A DNA stretch of 36,546 nucleotides, taken from the NCBI GenBank assembly GCA_013359265.1, contig JABWCD010000041.1, positions 1 to 36,546 of the forward strand, given 5' to 3'. Shown here piece after piece: positions 7,745 through 15,135 of the stretch. Below the pieces are notes generated by a model. The model was not told the origin of the DNA and searched no databases. It worked only from the letters and a program-made list of their open reading frames with translations. Each line of letters starts with the position of its first letter. The stretch's first letter is position 1. The position numbers were made by a program, and so were the translations under genes. This DNA comes from Candidatus Hydrogenedentota bacterium. Lineage in GTDB: Bacteria > Hydrogenedentota > Hydrogenedentia > Hydrogenedentales > SLHB01.

Positions 7745-8554
7745 GTGACGCTACACTGCACATTAGGTTTCCTTGGCTTCGGCAATATGGGGCGAGCGAT
7801 TGCCGTCGGACTGGTCGAAAAGGGCGCAATTGCGGCAGAGCATCTCGCCGTGTATGACGTGGATGCCGGCAAACAGCAGCAGGCCCGGGAGCTTGGCGCT
7901 GCGGTCCACGGAAATCCTTCCGAGCTTGCAGCGGCGAGCGATGTAATTCTGCTGGCCGTGAAGCCGCAAACGATGGCCGAGGCGCTCGAGCAACTCAAGT
8001 CAGGACTGGCACCGCGAACGCTTATCGTGTCGATTGCCGCGGGTGTCTCGATCGCGTTCATTGCGAAAAGGCTGGGGGAGCAGACCCGTGTCGTGCGTGT
8101 TATGCCGAACACCCCCGCGCTGGTGAATGCCGGGGCGGCGGGTATCGCGCTGGCGGCGAATTGCACCGCGGAAGACCAGGGAATCGCGCGCGCGATTTTC
8201 GAGTCGATCGGCGTGGTCGAATTTGTCAACGAACCACTAATCGACGCCGTGACCGCGTTGAGCGGCAGCGGGCCGGCCTATTTCTTCTACATGGTCGAGT
8301 GTCTCGTGAAGGCCGCGCAACAACAGGGACTAACGGAAAAGCAGGCCACCGCGCTCGCCACGCAAACGCTGTTGGGTTCGGGGCTCCTGTTGCAGCAGTC
8401 CGGTGAAAGCGCCGCCACGTTGCGCGAGCGCGTCACGTCGAAGGGTGGCACCACCGAAGCCGCGCTCAAGACGTTTCGCGAGAAGGGTCTTGAGGGCGCG
8501 ATAGCCGCAGGTGTGCAGGCCGCCGTGGCCCGCGCAAAGGAATTGGGGCAATAA
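7745..8554 (+). CDS. proC: Pyrroline-5-carboxylate reductase
   Basis: 269 residues, the usual length for ProC. It catalyses the last step of proline synthesis, NAD(P)H-dependent reduction of 1-pyrroline-5-carboxylate. The N-terminal Rossmann motif is GFLGFGNMG (8-16). VMPNTPA lies mid-protein, and the C-terminal signature includes ALSGSGPAYFF and ERVTSKGGTTEAAL. The start is GTG at 7745; the ATG at 7737 is out of frame and stops after three codons. It leads an operon with a lipoprotein, divIVA, lolA-like and maf genes. proC next to divIVA-type genes is a common arrangement in bacteria. Confidence 0.95.
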   Translation: MTLHCTLGFLGFGNMGRAIAVGLVEKGAIAAEHLAVYDVDAGKQQQARELGAAVHGNPSELAAASDVILLAVKPQTMAEALEQLKSGLAPRTLIVSIAAGVSIAFIAKRLGEQTRVVRVMPNTPALVNAGAAGIALAANCTAEDQGIARAIFESIGVVEFVNEPLIDAVTALSGSGPAYFFYMVECLVKAAQQQGLTEKQATALATQTLLGSGLLLQQSGESAATLRERVTSKGGTTEAALKTFREKGLEGAIAAGVQAAVARAKELGQ

Positions 8555-8555
8555 C

Positions 8556-9026
8556 ATGCGTGGTTTGAGACACATGCTGCTTGCGATGGCGGCGGCGGCG
8601 TTTCTGTCCGGGTGTCCGTGCAACGATACCGTGTATTTTCTGGTGTCGGAATTGAAGACGACGCACGGCGATTCGTATATCCTTCCGCTCACCGATCCCG
8701 ACGACATTGCAGCCGCGCGCGCTATTGCCGCCGACCCGGGCGAAGCGACAGCGCGAATCGTCGTCGCGACGATCGGCAAATGCGCTGACTGCAAGTACAT
8801 CAACCGCGATCTGCTGCAAGGCGGCAGGAAATGGTCGTGGTGCGTGACCGGGTTTGAGGCGTTCGCCGAGAATACAATCGAGATTTACGACGGCTGGCCC
8901 ACATTCGTCGAGGACGACGTGGACGGCTGGATCGAAAATACAAACGGCGTGATCGGGTTCTGGTCGTATACGGTCACGCGCGAACTGACGCCGTGGGAAG
9001 TTCTTAGCGGACGCCTGGCAGATTGA
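8556..9026 (+). CDS. Small cysteine-containing lipoprotein, function unknown
   Basis: 156 residues from ATG 8556, one base after the proC stop. Residues 1-20 form a lipoprotein signal with the lipobox LSGC, so Cys20 should be lipidated. The mature part is acidic and has further cysteines (CPC at 20-22, KCADCKY about 75-81, WCV about 97-99) that could form disulfides or bind metal. No family was recognised. Its place between proC and divIVA with almost no gap says it is co-transcribed, but gives no clear function. The frame could extend upstream to 8511 inside proC, but this would lose the signal peptide start. Confidence 0.75.
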   Translation: MRGLRHMLLAMAAAAFLSGCPCNDTVYFLVSELKTTHGDSYILPLTDPDDIAAARAIAADPGEATARIVVATIGKCADCKYINRDLLQGGRKWSWCVTGFEAFAENTIEIYDGWPTFVEDDVDGWIENTNGVIGFWSYTVTRELTPWEVLSGRLAD

Positions 9027-9069
9027 TGAATAGTTGCTGCGCCGCAACGTCTGGTTTGGAGCACGTTGA

Positions 9070-9804
9070 ATGAAACAAGACAGGGTAATCTCGGAGGTCT
9101 TGGGCGAGGAAATCGCGCTTTCGCCGAGCGATTTGCTGAATCAGCAGTTCAAGCGCGCCGGTTTTGGCGGCTATCAACGGCGGCAGGTGGACGATTTTAT
9201 CGAGCGGGTCGCCGACGTGCTGGAAGGGTTGATCAACCAGGTGCGACAGCTCAAGGAGAAGAACGAGGAACAGCGGCGCGCCATCGCCGAGTACGAGGAG
9301 ATCGAGGCCGCGCTGCGCAACACGCTGATGACCTCGCAGCACCACGGCAACCAGATTCTCGATGCCGCGCGCCGGGAAGCGCACGTGATTATCGAAGAAG
9401 CGAAACTGAAACGCGCCCAGGCGCAGTCCGACGCGACGAAGCTTCCCACGCACCTGGCGCGCGACATCCAACTGCTCGAACAGCAGCGATCGCGATTGCG
9501 CGTCGAGCTGCTCGCCATTCTCGAAACGCACCGAAAGCTTATTGACAGTCTGGTTCCCGCCGATGTCGCCACGACGCCCATGGGATTCTTCGAGGTGGGC
9601 GATCCGCTGGGTTTCCCGAACGACGCGCCGCTCGCATACGCCGAAGAACCCATCAAGCCCGCGCTGGAAAGTAAGTCGCGCGACAGGGCGGAGGAGATGG
9701 AACCGGATTCCGCCGGCGAGGATCAATCGATGGAAACGCCGATGCCAGATTTGGCAGGGGATGGACTGGAAGCGGCGGAACGGGACGAAAACCACGAGCG
9801 ATAG
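9070..9804 (+). CDS. DivIVA-domain protein
   Basis: 244 residues. The segment ALSPSDLLNQQFKRAGFGGY, followed by RRQVDDFIERV (about residues 16-46), is the DivIVA N-terminal pattern in which the D-F-L spacing and a conserved Gly-Tyr/Phe turn precede a coiled coil. Residues about 48-165 are a continuous Glu/Gln/Arg-rich coiled coil. The acidic C-terminal tail (about 195-244) is probably disordered. DivIVA proteins bind negatively curved membrane and recruit cell-wall or division partners. GGAG lies about eleven bases before the ATG. The gene is followed directly by the LolA-like gene. Confidence 0.8.
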   Translation: MKQDRVISEVLGEEIALSPSDLLNQQFKRAGFGGYQRRQVDDFIERVADVLEGLINQVRQLKEKNEEQRRAIAEYEEIEAALRNTLMTSQHHGNQILDAARREAHVIIEEAKLKRAQAQSDATKLPTHLARDIQLLEQQRSRLRVELLAILETHRKLIDSLVPADVATTPMGFFEVGDPLGFPNDAPLAYAEEPIKPALESKSRDRAEEMEPDSAGEDQSMETPMPDLAGDGLEAAERDENHER

Positions 9805-9805
9805 T

Positions 9806-10537
9806 ATGATTGCGAGTCTTCTTGTAGGTGTCTGCTCCGCGCTCTCCGCCGAACAATCGGTCGAAGCTTTCTTTGCCGAGTTCGCGGCAAAGCGCGAACA
9901 CATACAGTCGCTTTCCGCGACATTCCGCCAGGAGGAGCGCTCCGTCGACGAAGACAAGGTCAGCGGCGGCCGGATTGTTTTCGTGAAACCGAAGCAACTC
10001 CTGTTCGAGTACCTCGATCCAAAGATTACGTACGCCATCGACGGTATGCGCGTGTACGAGTACGAGGCCGAGTTGGAGCAGGTGCAAGCGTACGACGTCG
10101 AAGACAGCGCGCAGGCCGACGCGTTTTTCATTGCGTTTGACAACGACGCGGGCCGCCTGCGCGAAGCGTATAACGCGACGCTCGTCGAAGCCGGGCCGGA
10201 CGCTTGCGGTCAGCGCGTTCTGAAGCTGGCGCCGAAGACCCCCGCGTCGGCGGACGATGCGCTCGCGCAGCCGTACAAGGAGATTCGTCTCTATCTCCGG
10301 CAGGACGATTTGCTGCCGTGCAGAATGCACGCCGTCGTGGACGACGAGACGTCCGTGATCGTCGATATCGATCACTACAAGATCAACGAGGCCAACACCG
10401 ACAATTCAATTCGCTTTCATGTTCCCGAGGGGACAAAGATCATCATCAACGAGGCCGATGTCGAGGTGGCGGGACCCGGCGGCAAGGATCTGCCCGTGCC
10501 GCCCGCGGACGCGGCTGCCGAGTCCGAACGGAAGTAA
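9806..10537 (+). CDS. LolA-like outer-membrane lipoprotein carrier
   Basis: 243 residues from the ATG at 9806, one base after the divIVA stop. Residues 1-15 (MIASLLVGVCSALSA) are a short signal peptide. The mature part matches the LolA pattern: an early LSATFRQEE segment, then GGRIVFVKPKQLLFEYLDP, the beta-strand pair typical of the lipoprotein-binding half barrel, and IRLYLRQDDLLPCRMHAVVDD. LolA moves lipoproteins through the periplasm to the outer membrane. The frame is open further upstream to 9542, but that part is a shadow of divIVA. Its stop shares a base with the maf start (TAATG). No LolB or LolCDE is in the window. Confidence 0.8.
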   Translation: MIASLLVGVCSALSAEQSVEAFFAEFAAKREHIQSLSATFRQEERSVDEDKVSGGRIVFVKPKQLLFEYLDPKITYAIDGMRVYEYEAELEQVQAYDVEDSAQADAFFIAFDNDAGRLREAYNATLVEAGPDACGQRVLKLAPKTPASADDALAQPYKEIRLYLRQDDLLPCRMHAVVDDETSVIVDIDHYKINEANTDNSIRFHVPEGTKIIINEADVEVAGPGGKDLPVPPADAAAESERK

Positions 10538-11142
10538 TGCGCATCGTCCTTGCCTCGGGGTCTCCGCGCCGCCGCGCGCTACTCGCCGCATTGGGAATCG
10601 AAATTGAAGTCATTCCGAGCGGCGCGCAGGAAATTGACGAAGGCGATACACCCGAGCGAATCGTCATCGAGAACGCGAAGCGCAAACGCGACGACGTGGT
10701 TGGCGGGCTCGATTCGCCCGCGCTGGTCATTGCCGCGGACACGCTCGTGTTCCTCGACGGCCGCGTCCTCAGCAAGCCAAACGATATCGACGATGCCCGC
10801 GCGATGCTGCGGCGCCTGTCCGGCCGCACGCACGACGTGCTCACCGGAATCGCGGTGACCGATGCACACTCCGGGCGCAGTGCGGAGGGGTACGAGCGGA
10901 CCGGCGTAACGTTTTGCGACTTGTCCGATGCCGAGATCGGCCACTTCGTCCACGCCGTGAAGCCGCTCGACCGCGCGGGCGCCTACACCGTGGACGGCCC
11001 CGGGAGTCTTCTCGTTGCGCGGTACGACGGGTGTTATCAAAACGTGCTGGGCCTGCCGATGGTGCGTTTACAGAAGCTGCTGCTCGATCTGGGCCACGAT
11101 CTGTTCGAACTGATGGACGGTCCGCGCTCGGTGTTCCTCTGA
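10537..11142 (+). CDS. maf: Maf-like nucleoside triphosphate pyrophosphatase
   Basis: 201 residues, the normal Maf length. LASGSPRRRALL (5-16) is the hallmark phosphate-binding motif. Other family features are VIAADTLVFLDGR, LSKPNDIDDARAML, LSGRTHDVLTG and the C-terminal GSLLVARYDGCYQNVLGLP. Maf/YhdE-type enzymes hydrolyse modified or canonical NTPs to the monophosphate and have been linked to division arrest and housecleaning. The start ATG overlaps the LolA-like stop by one base, so translation is coupled. It is the last gene of the proC operon. The next 990 bp hold repeats and no gene. Confidence 0.93.
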   Translation: MRIVLASGSPRRRALLAALGIEIEVIPSGAQEIDEGDTPERIVIENAKRKRDDVVGGLDSPALVIAADTLVFLDGRVLSKPNDIDDARAMLRRLSGRTHDVLTGIAVTDAHSGRSAEGYERTGVTFCDLSDAEIGHFVHAVKPLDRAGAYTVDGPGSLLVARYDGCYQNVLGLPMVRLQKLLLDLGHDLFELMDGPRSVFL

Positions 11143-11214
11143 TCTTGGGTGAGGGACTGACGGCGTGAGGAGTTGGCCCGCGTTTTTCACCACCCCGAAG
11201 GATCTTGCGTCCAC

Positions 11215-11246
11215 TGCGCCTTTCGTGGCGCACTGAGAAATGCGGG
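11215..11246 (+). repeat. Hairpin repeat, copy A (inverted copy at 14653-14684)
   Basis: This 32-bp segment contains the stem TGCGCC/GGCGCA with loop TTTCGT. Its reverse complement occurs at 14653-14684 with one mismatch. The two copies face each other around the hydrolase/propeller gene pair. Confidence 0.75.
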
Positions 11247-11282
11247 TTAGCGCGTCTCACGGCCGGCTGCACCGCGTGCCCG

Positions 11283-11364
11283 TGGACGAGTACGAGTACG
11301 ATTACGATTACGAGCACGAGCACGAGCACGACAAAAAGTGCGGATTTCAAACTCGCGACAGTAG
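11283..11364. repeat. GATTACG/GAGCACG run plus adjoining conserved segment
   Basis: Hexamer units GAGTAC, GATTAC and GAGCAC repeat in this order and end at about 11330. The following segment 11339-11364 (starting GTGCGGATTTCAAACTC) recurs at 15136-15162, also just after a GAGCACG run. The order run-then-segment therefore behaves as one repeat unit. Confidence 0.7.
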
Positions 11365-11411
11365 ATGTTTGTTGAATGTCATGCGGCCTTTGGCTTGATT
11401 GCTTGTTAACC

Positions 11412-11521
11412 ATGTCTCAGGTTGGACACTTGAAAAGCTCTGCTTTGGTCTAGCAAGGACTCGGGCCGCCGCCATATGGGAAGTGTACAAAGGAAGCCAA
11501 ATACTCGATTACGATTACGAG
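11412..11521 (+). repeat. Dispersed repeat module, inverted copy at about 14754-14900
   Basis: Blocks ATGTCTCAGGTTGGACACT, AAAAGCTCTGCTTTGGTC, CCGCCGCCATATG, AGTGTACAAA and CCAAATACTCGA occur here in this order. They occur in reverse complement around 14754-14900, where an extra insert of about 27 bp is present. A GATTACG run ends the module. Confidence 0.7.
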
Positions 11522-11567
11522 TCGTCATGAACAGAGTTCTCCCGGAGATTGTGAAAATTTGAGCAGT

Positions 11568-11735
11568 GCGCTTTCAGCGCGCGGCGATAGGGGCGTGGAC
11601 AATTTCCAGGGGCGATGCCCCTGGCTAGGGTTGCGTTGCGCCTTCGGCGCGCGGGAGAATTTGTGTATTTTCGGAGTAGCCCGCGCGGGACAATTTGTGC
11701 ATTTTCGGAGTAGTCGTCATGCCCTTGCGGGCACG
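11568..11735. repeat. REP-like array of short palindromes
   Basis: Four hairpins follow one another: GCGC-TTTCA-GCGC (11568-11580), CCAGGGGC-GAT-GCCCCTGG (11606-11624), GCGCC-TTC-GGCGC (11638-11650) and TGCCC-TTGC-GGGCA (about 11720-11733). A direct repeat of 27 bp with two mismatches lies at 11653-11679 and 11687-11713 (34-bp period). Such arrays resemble REP/extragenic palindromes; a RAYT transposase gene is not seen in the window. Confidence 0.6.
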
Positions 11736-11826
11736 CAGAAACGATGAAAATGCAATTTCAGATTTGAAATCTCATATTTCAAAGCAACACGAGCTGGATG
11801 TCTCAAAGGTCCATTTTCGGAACAGG

Positions 11827-11937
11827 ACGATTACGATTACGAGCACGAGCACGAGCACGAGCACGGGTGCGAAGCACGAGCACGAGCACGAAGCACGGGC
11901 GCGAGAAACTCTGCGGCACGCGTTTGTTCGCAGAGTT
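11827..11937. repeat. GATTACG/GAGCACG run followed by a strong hairpin
   Basis: A run of GATTAC then GAGCAC/AAGCAC units spans 11827-11905. Directly after it AACTCTGCG (11907-11915) pairs with CGCAGAGTT (11929-11937) across a 13-nt loop. The hairpin is not followed by a T run, so it is not a typical intrinsic terminator. Confidence 0.6.
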
Positions 11938-12058
11938 CTTGTCGTGAAGCATGGCTTCAGCCAAACGAATGCTGATTCATTGGCCGAATGGACGGGATAG
12001 TCGAGATGGACGGCAGCCAGGACAAACGCCGACGATCGACGCGCTGGAAAAGCTCCGC

Positions 12059-12100
12059 TTCTCTCTGTGTTCTTTGTGCTCTTTCGTGGCCATTCATTAA
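12059..12100. repeat. TCTCTGTGTTCTTTGTGCTCTTTCGTGG-type dispersed repeat
   Basis: The segment reads CTTCTCTCTGTGTTCTTTG and then TGCTCTTTCGTGG. This T/G/C-biased pattern (CTGTGT-CTTTGTG-CGTGGC) is a familiar intergenic repeat in many environmental bacteria. A related CGCGGAGACACGGAGAT piece lies in the other orientation at about 36199-36215. Its nature is not known to me. Confidence 0.45.
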
Positions 12101-12128
12101 ACGGCATGGCCCGCGTCAGGCCGATTGC

Positions 12129-13163
12129 CTAGCGCGATTTTAGCCGCGCATTGCGCAGGCTATATTTCTCGATTGCATCCGAATTCAAGAAAGCCTTTGA
12201 GCCTTCGTCGTCCTTGAGGTACGCATTCCAAAATGCCGTGCTTGCGATGCGCGAGTAGTCAAACAGTCCAATCTGATCGATCGCCGGCGCCACGCGCGCA
12301 ATTCTGCGGGCGGCCGCGCGGACGCGTCGTGCGAAAGCCCCGCGCTTTCCCGGGTCTCCGAGCGGGATGTCAAAGATTGGCCCGACATACGAGAGGTGGT
12401 GCGCGCCCCGCAGGTACAGCAGGTATTTGCCGCCCTGTGGAGCGTAGCGATACGGTTCCGTACGCCACAAGACGCCGCAGCCCGGAATGTACCCGGGGTC
12501 GCGCGAGCCTGCCATAACCATTAATGGGCGCGTGAAATCGCACCAGGACTCCTTCGTCAAACCCATGTTGTCGCACCCGGGCCCGGATATGACAAGCACC
12601 GCGCGCGGCCGCGGATCACCGAAGCGAAACACCTCTCCGGACGACGGATCGGTGAGCGTCGCGCCTCCGAGCAGCATGACGGTATACGCGCCGAACGAGT
12701 GCCCCGCGATTGCAGTGCGGTCGCGGTCAATCCCTCGATGGAGAGCGGGCACTTCCGCCTCGATTGTCTCGAGTGCGTCCAATATCGCCGACAAATCGCG
12801 CGTGCGTTCGCGCCACGCCGCGGGTCCCATTTCGCGCGGGCGCATCAGCTCTTCGCGCAGGCGCAGGATGCTCCGATCGATAAGCGGGCGCGCGCCAAAC
12901 AAATGTGTCGGCGCAATGACAACATAACCGTGACTCGCCCAGTGGCGCAGCAGCAGGGGAGAGGTGGCGTTGGAATCGCCCGCGCCGTGCGAATAGAGAA
13001 TAACGGGATGCGGTCCGCCGCCGGTGGGTGCGTATATGCGAAGCGGGACGTTCTTGCCGCGCATCGAATCGTGCAGTTCGTACTCGCGAACGACATCGAT
13101 GGCGTACGGTCCGTGCGCAAGGTACGGGAGCACGCGGGCGGGCGCGGGTTCGCAAGTCGTCAT
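12129..13163 (-). CDS. Alpha/beta-hydrolase, PAF-acetylhydrolase/dienelactone-hydrolase-like
   Basis: 344 residues from ATG 13163; upstream codons of the open frame overlap the divergent gene and are not family-like. VILYSHGAG (54-62) is the oxyanion-hole strand and turn. AGHSFGAYT (153-161) is the nucleophile elbow with Ser156. MVMAGSRDPGY carries the likely acid and LRGAHHLSYVG the likely catalytic His. The order and the RDLSAILDALE segment before the elbow match PAF-acetylhydrolase-like esterases. No signal peptide is visible, so it should be cytoplasmic. The substrate is unknown. It is divergent from a membrane-anchored propeller gene, and the pair is bounded by inverted repeats. Confidence 0.78.
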   Translation of the reverse strand: MTTCEPAPARVLPYLAHGPYAIDVVREYELHDSMRGKNVPLRIYAPTGGGPHPVILYSHGAGDSNATSPLLLRHWASHGYVVIAPTHLFGARPLIDRSILRLREELMRPREMGPAAWRERTRDLSAILDALETIEAEVPALHRGIDRDRTAIAGHSFGAYTVMLLGGATLTDPSSGEVFRFGDPRPRAVLVISGPGCDNMGLTKESWCDFTRPLMVMAGSRDPGYIPGCGVLWRTEPYRYAPQGGKYLLYLRGAHHLSYVGPIFDIPLGDPGKRGAFARRVRAAARRIARVAPAIDQIGLFDYSRIASTAFWNAYLKDDEGSKAFLNSDAIEKYSLRNARLKSR

Positions 13164-13239
13164 GGCACGTTCGGAAGATTCGGTGACATTGTGGCGCACA
13201 GTATGCAGCACCCGTGCGCAATTCGGCATCCCGGACAAT

Positions 13240-13267
13240 TTGCGATTCCCGCGGATTCCGGTACACT
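13240..13267 (+). promoter_or_regulatory. Candidate promoter of the propeller gene
   Basis: TTGCGA (13240-13245), 16-bp spacer, TACACT (13262-13267), each four of six consensus matches, 32 bp before the ATG at 13300. GGAAACC precedes the start codon. Confidence 0.3.
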
Positions 13268-13299
13268 GTGTTTTCACGCGATCGTGATCAGCGGAAACC

Positions 13300-14652
13300 A
13301 TGACCGAAAACGCAAACGAATTGGCATCGACGGCGCCTGAAGCGAACCAGGCGTTACCGGCCCCGCCGCAAGACAACGCGGGTCCTGCGCCGGAAGGGCC
13401 CGCCGCCGCCGTGGCACAGCCCGCGCCCGAGCCGGTAAAGACATTCGATTCGAACGCGGACACCTGGCCCGATACCGGCCACGATCTCGCGACGCAGAAG
13501 CGATCGCGGTGGAAGCGGGCCCTCGCGTATTTGCTGCTCGCCGCGCTCCTGGCGCTTGCGATCGTTGGGGGATGGCTGGCGTACGCCTACTACCGCCCGA
13601 ATGCCGCCGAGATCAGCCCCGCGCTGGCATACGAAACGTGGACTGCCGTGGACGACGGCATGCACAACTCGAACACGGACATGATCTACTGGCGCGGCGC
13701 GTTTTACATGATTCACGCGAGTTCGCCGTGGCACTTTGGGAGCAGCGAATGCAGGCTGGTGCTGCACACGTCGAGCGATGCGGCGAATTGGACGAAGATC
13801 GCCGAGTTCCACGCGGATGGCGAAAACGATATCCGCGACCCGAAATTCGCCGCGATTGGCGACCGGCTGTATCTCTACGTGCTCATCAACGATTCCGTGA
13901 TGGCGACGCCGGAAGCGACGTCGATGACTTACACGACGGACGGGATGACGTGGGCGGAATTGCGCGAGATCGAGCCGAAGGGCTGGCTGTTTTGGCGACC
14001 GAAGACGCGCGACAACATCACGTGGTACTGCCCTGCGTACTGGCACGAACACGGTAAGTCCGCGTTATTGAAATCGACCGACGGCGAGCATTGGGAGCAG
14101 GTCTCGATCATTCACGAAGGCGATGCGAATGACGAGACCGATTGCGAGTTCCTGCGCGACGGACGCATTATCGCGACCGCCCGGCTCGAGGTGGTCCCGG
14201 ACACGGTCTTCGGGCACAGGCTGGGGCGCACGCTCATTGCCACTGCGGGCCCGCCGTACGAGCACTGGCTCTACGCGACGAGTTACACCACCCGACTCGA
14301 TGGCCCGTACCTGTTCGAGTACAACGGCCAGATTTACGCATTCGGGAGGCGCAACCCCGATCCGAACAACTGGCCCACGAACACCGCGAGCATTCTTGGG
14401 CGTAAACGGACCGCGCTCTACAAGGTCGATTCGGAGGGGCTGACGTGGCTCAGCGATTTGCCCAGCGCAGGCGATACCTCGTACGCGGGCGTGGTGATCG
14501 ACGGTGACACGCTGTACGCCTGTTATTACACGAGCGACATCACGCGCGACTGGCCGTGGATCATCGGAATGCTGTCGCCCAGCGAGATTCGGATGGTGAA
14601 GATCGATTTGCCGTCGTTGGCGGCACTCGCGGCGGAGGGGGCGTCGCGGTAG
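13300..14652 (+). CDS. Membrane-anchored beta-propeller with Asp-box (sialidase-like) repeats
   Basis: 450 residues. A Pro/Ala-rich cytoplasmic tail (1-70) leads to one membrane helix at about 74-97, with the basic RSRWKR before it, so the C-terminal domain should be outside the cytoplasm. That domain carries Asp-box-like motifs of the S/T-x-D-x-G-x-x-W type: SSDAANW, TTDGMTW, STDGEHW and DSEGLTW, which mark turns in sialidase-like propellers. NDIRDPKFAAIGDRLYLYV and GPYLFEYNGQIYAFGRR resemble glycoside-hydrolase propeller blades. The catalytic set of a sialidase was not identified, so it may be a glycan-binding or glycosidase-like protein. The stop is directly abutted by a repeat copy. Confidence 0.65.
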   Translation: MTENANELASTAPEANQALPAPPQDNAGPAPEGPAAAVAQPAPEPVKTFDSNADTWPDTGHDLATQKRSRWKRALAYLLLAALLALAIVGGWLAYAYYRPNAAEISPALAYETWTAVDDGMHNSNTDMIYWRGAFYMIHASSPWHFGSSECRLVLHTSSDAANWTKIAEFHADGENDIRDPKFAAIGDRLYLYVLINDSVMATPEATSMTYTTDGMTWAELREIEPKGWLFWRPKTRDNITWYCPAYWHEHGKSALLKSTDGEHWEQVSIIHEGDANDETDCEFLRDGRIIATARLEVVPDTVFGHRLGRTLIATAGPPYEHWLYATSYTTRLDGPYLFEYNGQIYAFGRRNPDPNNWPTNTASILGRKRTALYKVDSEGLTWLSDLPSAGDTSYAGVVIDGDTLYACYYTSDITRDWPWIIGMLSPSEIRMVKIDLPSLAALAAEGASR

Positions 14653-14684
14653 CCCGCATTTTTCAGTGCGCCACGAAAGGCGCA
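14653..14684 (-). repeat. Hairpin repeat, copy B (inverted relative to 11215-11246)
   Basis: It begins on the base after the propeller stop codon. Stem TGCGCC (14667-14672) pairs with GGCGCA (14679-14684) around loop ACGAAA. One mismatch separates it from copy A. It may double as a 3' hairpin for the propeller mRNA, though no T run follows. Confidence 0.75.
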
Positions 14685-14753
14685 TTGGAGGCGATTCCTT
14701 CGGTGCGGCGAGAACTGCTCACGTGTAAGCCCTTGAGCGCACCTTCTTTTCCG

Positions 14754-14900
14754 TGCTCGTGCTTGTAATCGTGCTCGAGTATTTGGTTTCGTTTGTACAC
14801 TTCGCATATGGCGGCGGCTTGAGTTCGTGGTGGACCAAAGCAGAGCTTTTGAAACGGCGTTCGAAGACGAGCCGTTGTTGGAGTGTCCAACCTGAGACAT
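14754..14900 (-). repeat. Dispersed repeat module, reverse complement of 11412-11521
   Basis: Same blocks as the 11.4-kb copy in reverse order, including CATATGGCGGCGG, GGACCAAAGCAGAGCTTTT and GTGTCCAACCTGAGACAT, with a GC-rich insert of about 27 bp in the middle. Its outer end is a reversed GAGCACG/GATTACG-like run (about 14748-14780). Confidence 0.7.
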
Positions 14901-14911
14901 CGTTAGCGAGT

Positions 14912-15130
14912 GCGTTCCCAAGCCGGAGCTTGGGAACGAGAATTTGTGTAAGAGTTCGAACGCTCGATTGCGATTACGATTACGATTACGAGCACGAGCA
15001 CGAGCACGGGCACGAGCGCGTTCCCAAGCCGGAGCTTGGGAACGAGACAATTTGTGCAGGAGTTCGAATGCTCGATTGCGATTACGATTACGAGCACGAG
15101 CACGAGCACGGGCAAGGTCACGGGCACGAC
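14912..15130 (+). repeat. Two tandem ~106-bp units: REP palindrome plus GATTACG/GAGCACG run
   Basis: Each unit begins with a 29-bp segment holding the palindrome TTCCCAAGC-CGGA-GCTTGGGAA (14912-14940 and 15018-15046). It continues with AATTTGTG and GAGTTCGAA-GCTCGATTGC, and ends in GATTACG then GAGCACG repeats. The period is 106 bp. The same order (GCGTTCCCA palindrome, then GATTACG run) recurs at 36332-36446 with a diverged palindrome arm. Confidence 0.75.
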
Positions 15131-15135
15131 GAATG

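Larger units (their letters stand above)
11143..12128. other. Gene-free, repeat-rich intergenic region
   Basis: Nearly 1 kb between maf and the hydrolase gene. I see no convincing gene. It holds, in order, a hairpin repeat (11215-11246), a GATTACG/GAGCACG run (about 11283-11330), a segment repeated near 15.14 kb (11339-11364), a module repeated inverted near 14.8 kb (11412-11520), a palindromic REP-like array (11568-11735), another GAGCACG run (11827-11905), a 9-bp-stem hairpin (11907-11937) and a TCTCTGTGTTCTTTGTG-type repeat (12059-12100). Open frames here encode only His-Glu or Arg-Ala runs. Confidence 0.7.

Noticed and set aside
11695-12000. 101-codon frame with His-Glu repeats
   Set aside because: It is translated GAGCACG repeat DNA. 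The same repeat occurs in other frames and orientations elsewhere.
14912-15130. Possible CRISPR-like array (two repeats with spacing)
   Set aside because: Only two units, the spacers are themselves nearly identical, and no cas genes are present. It is a tandem duplication of a REP-like unit.
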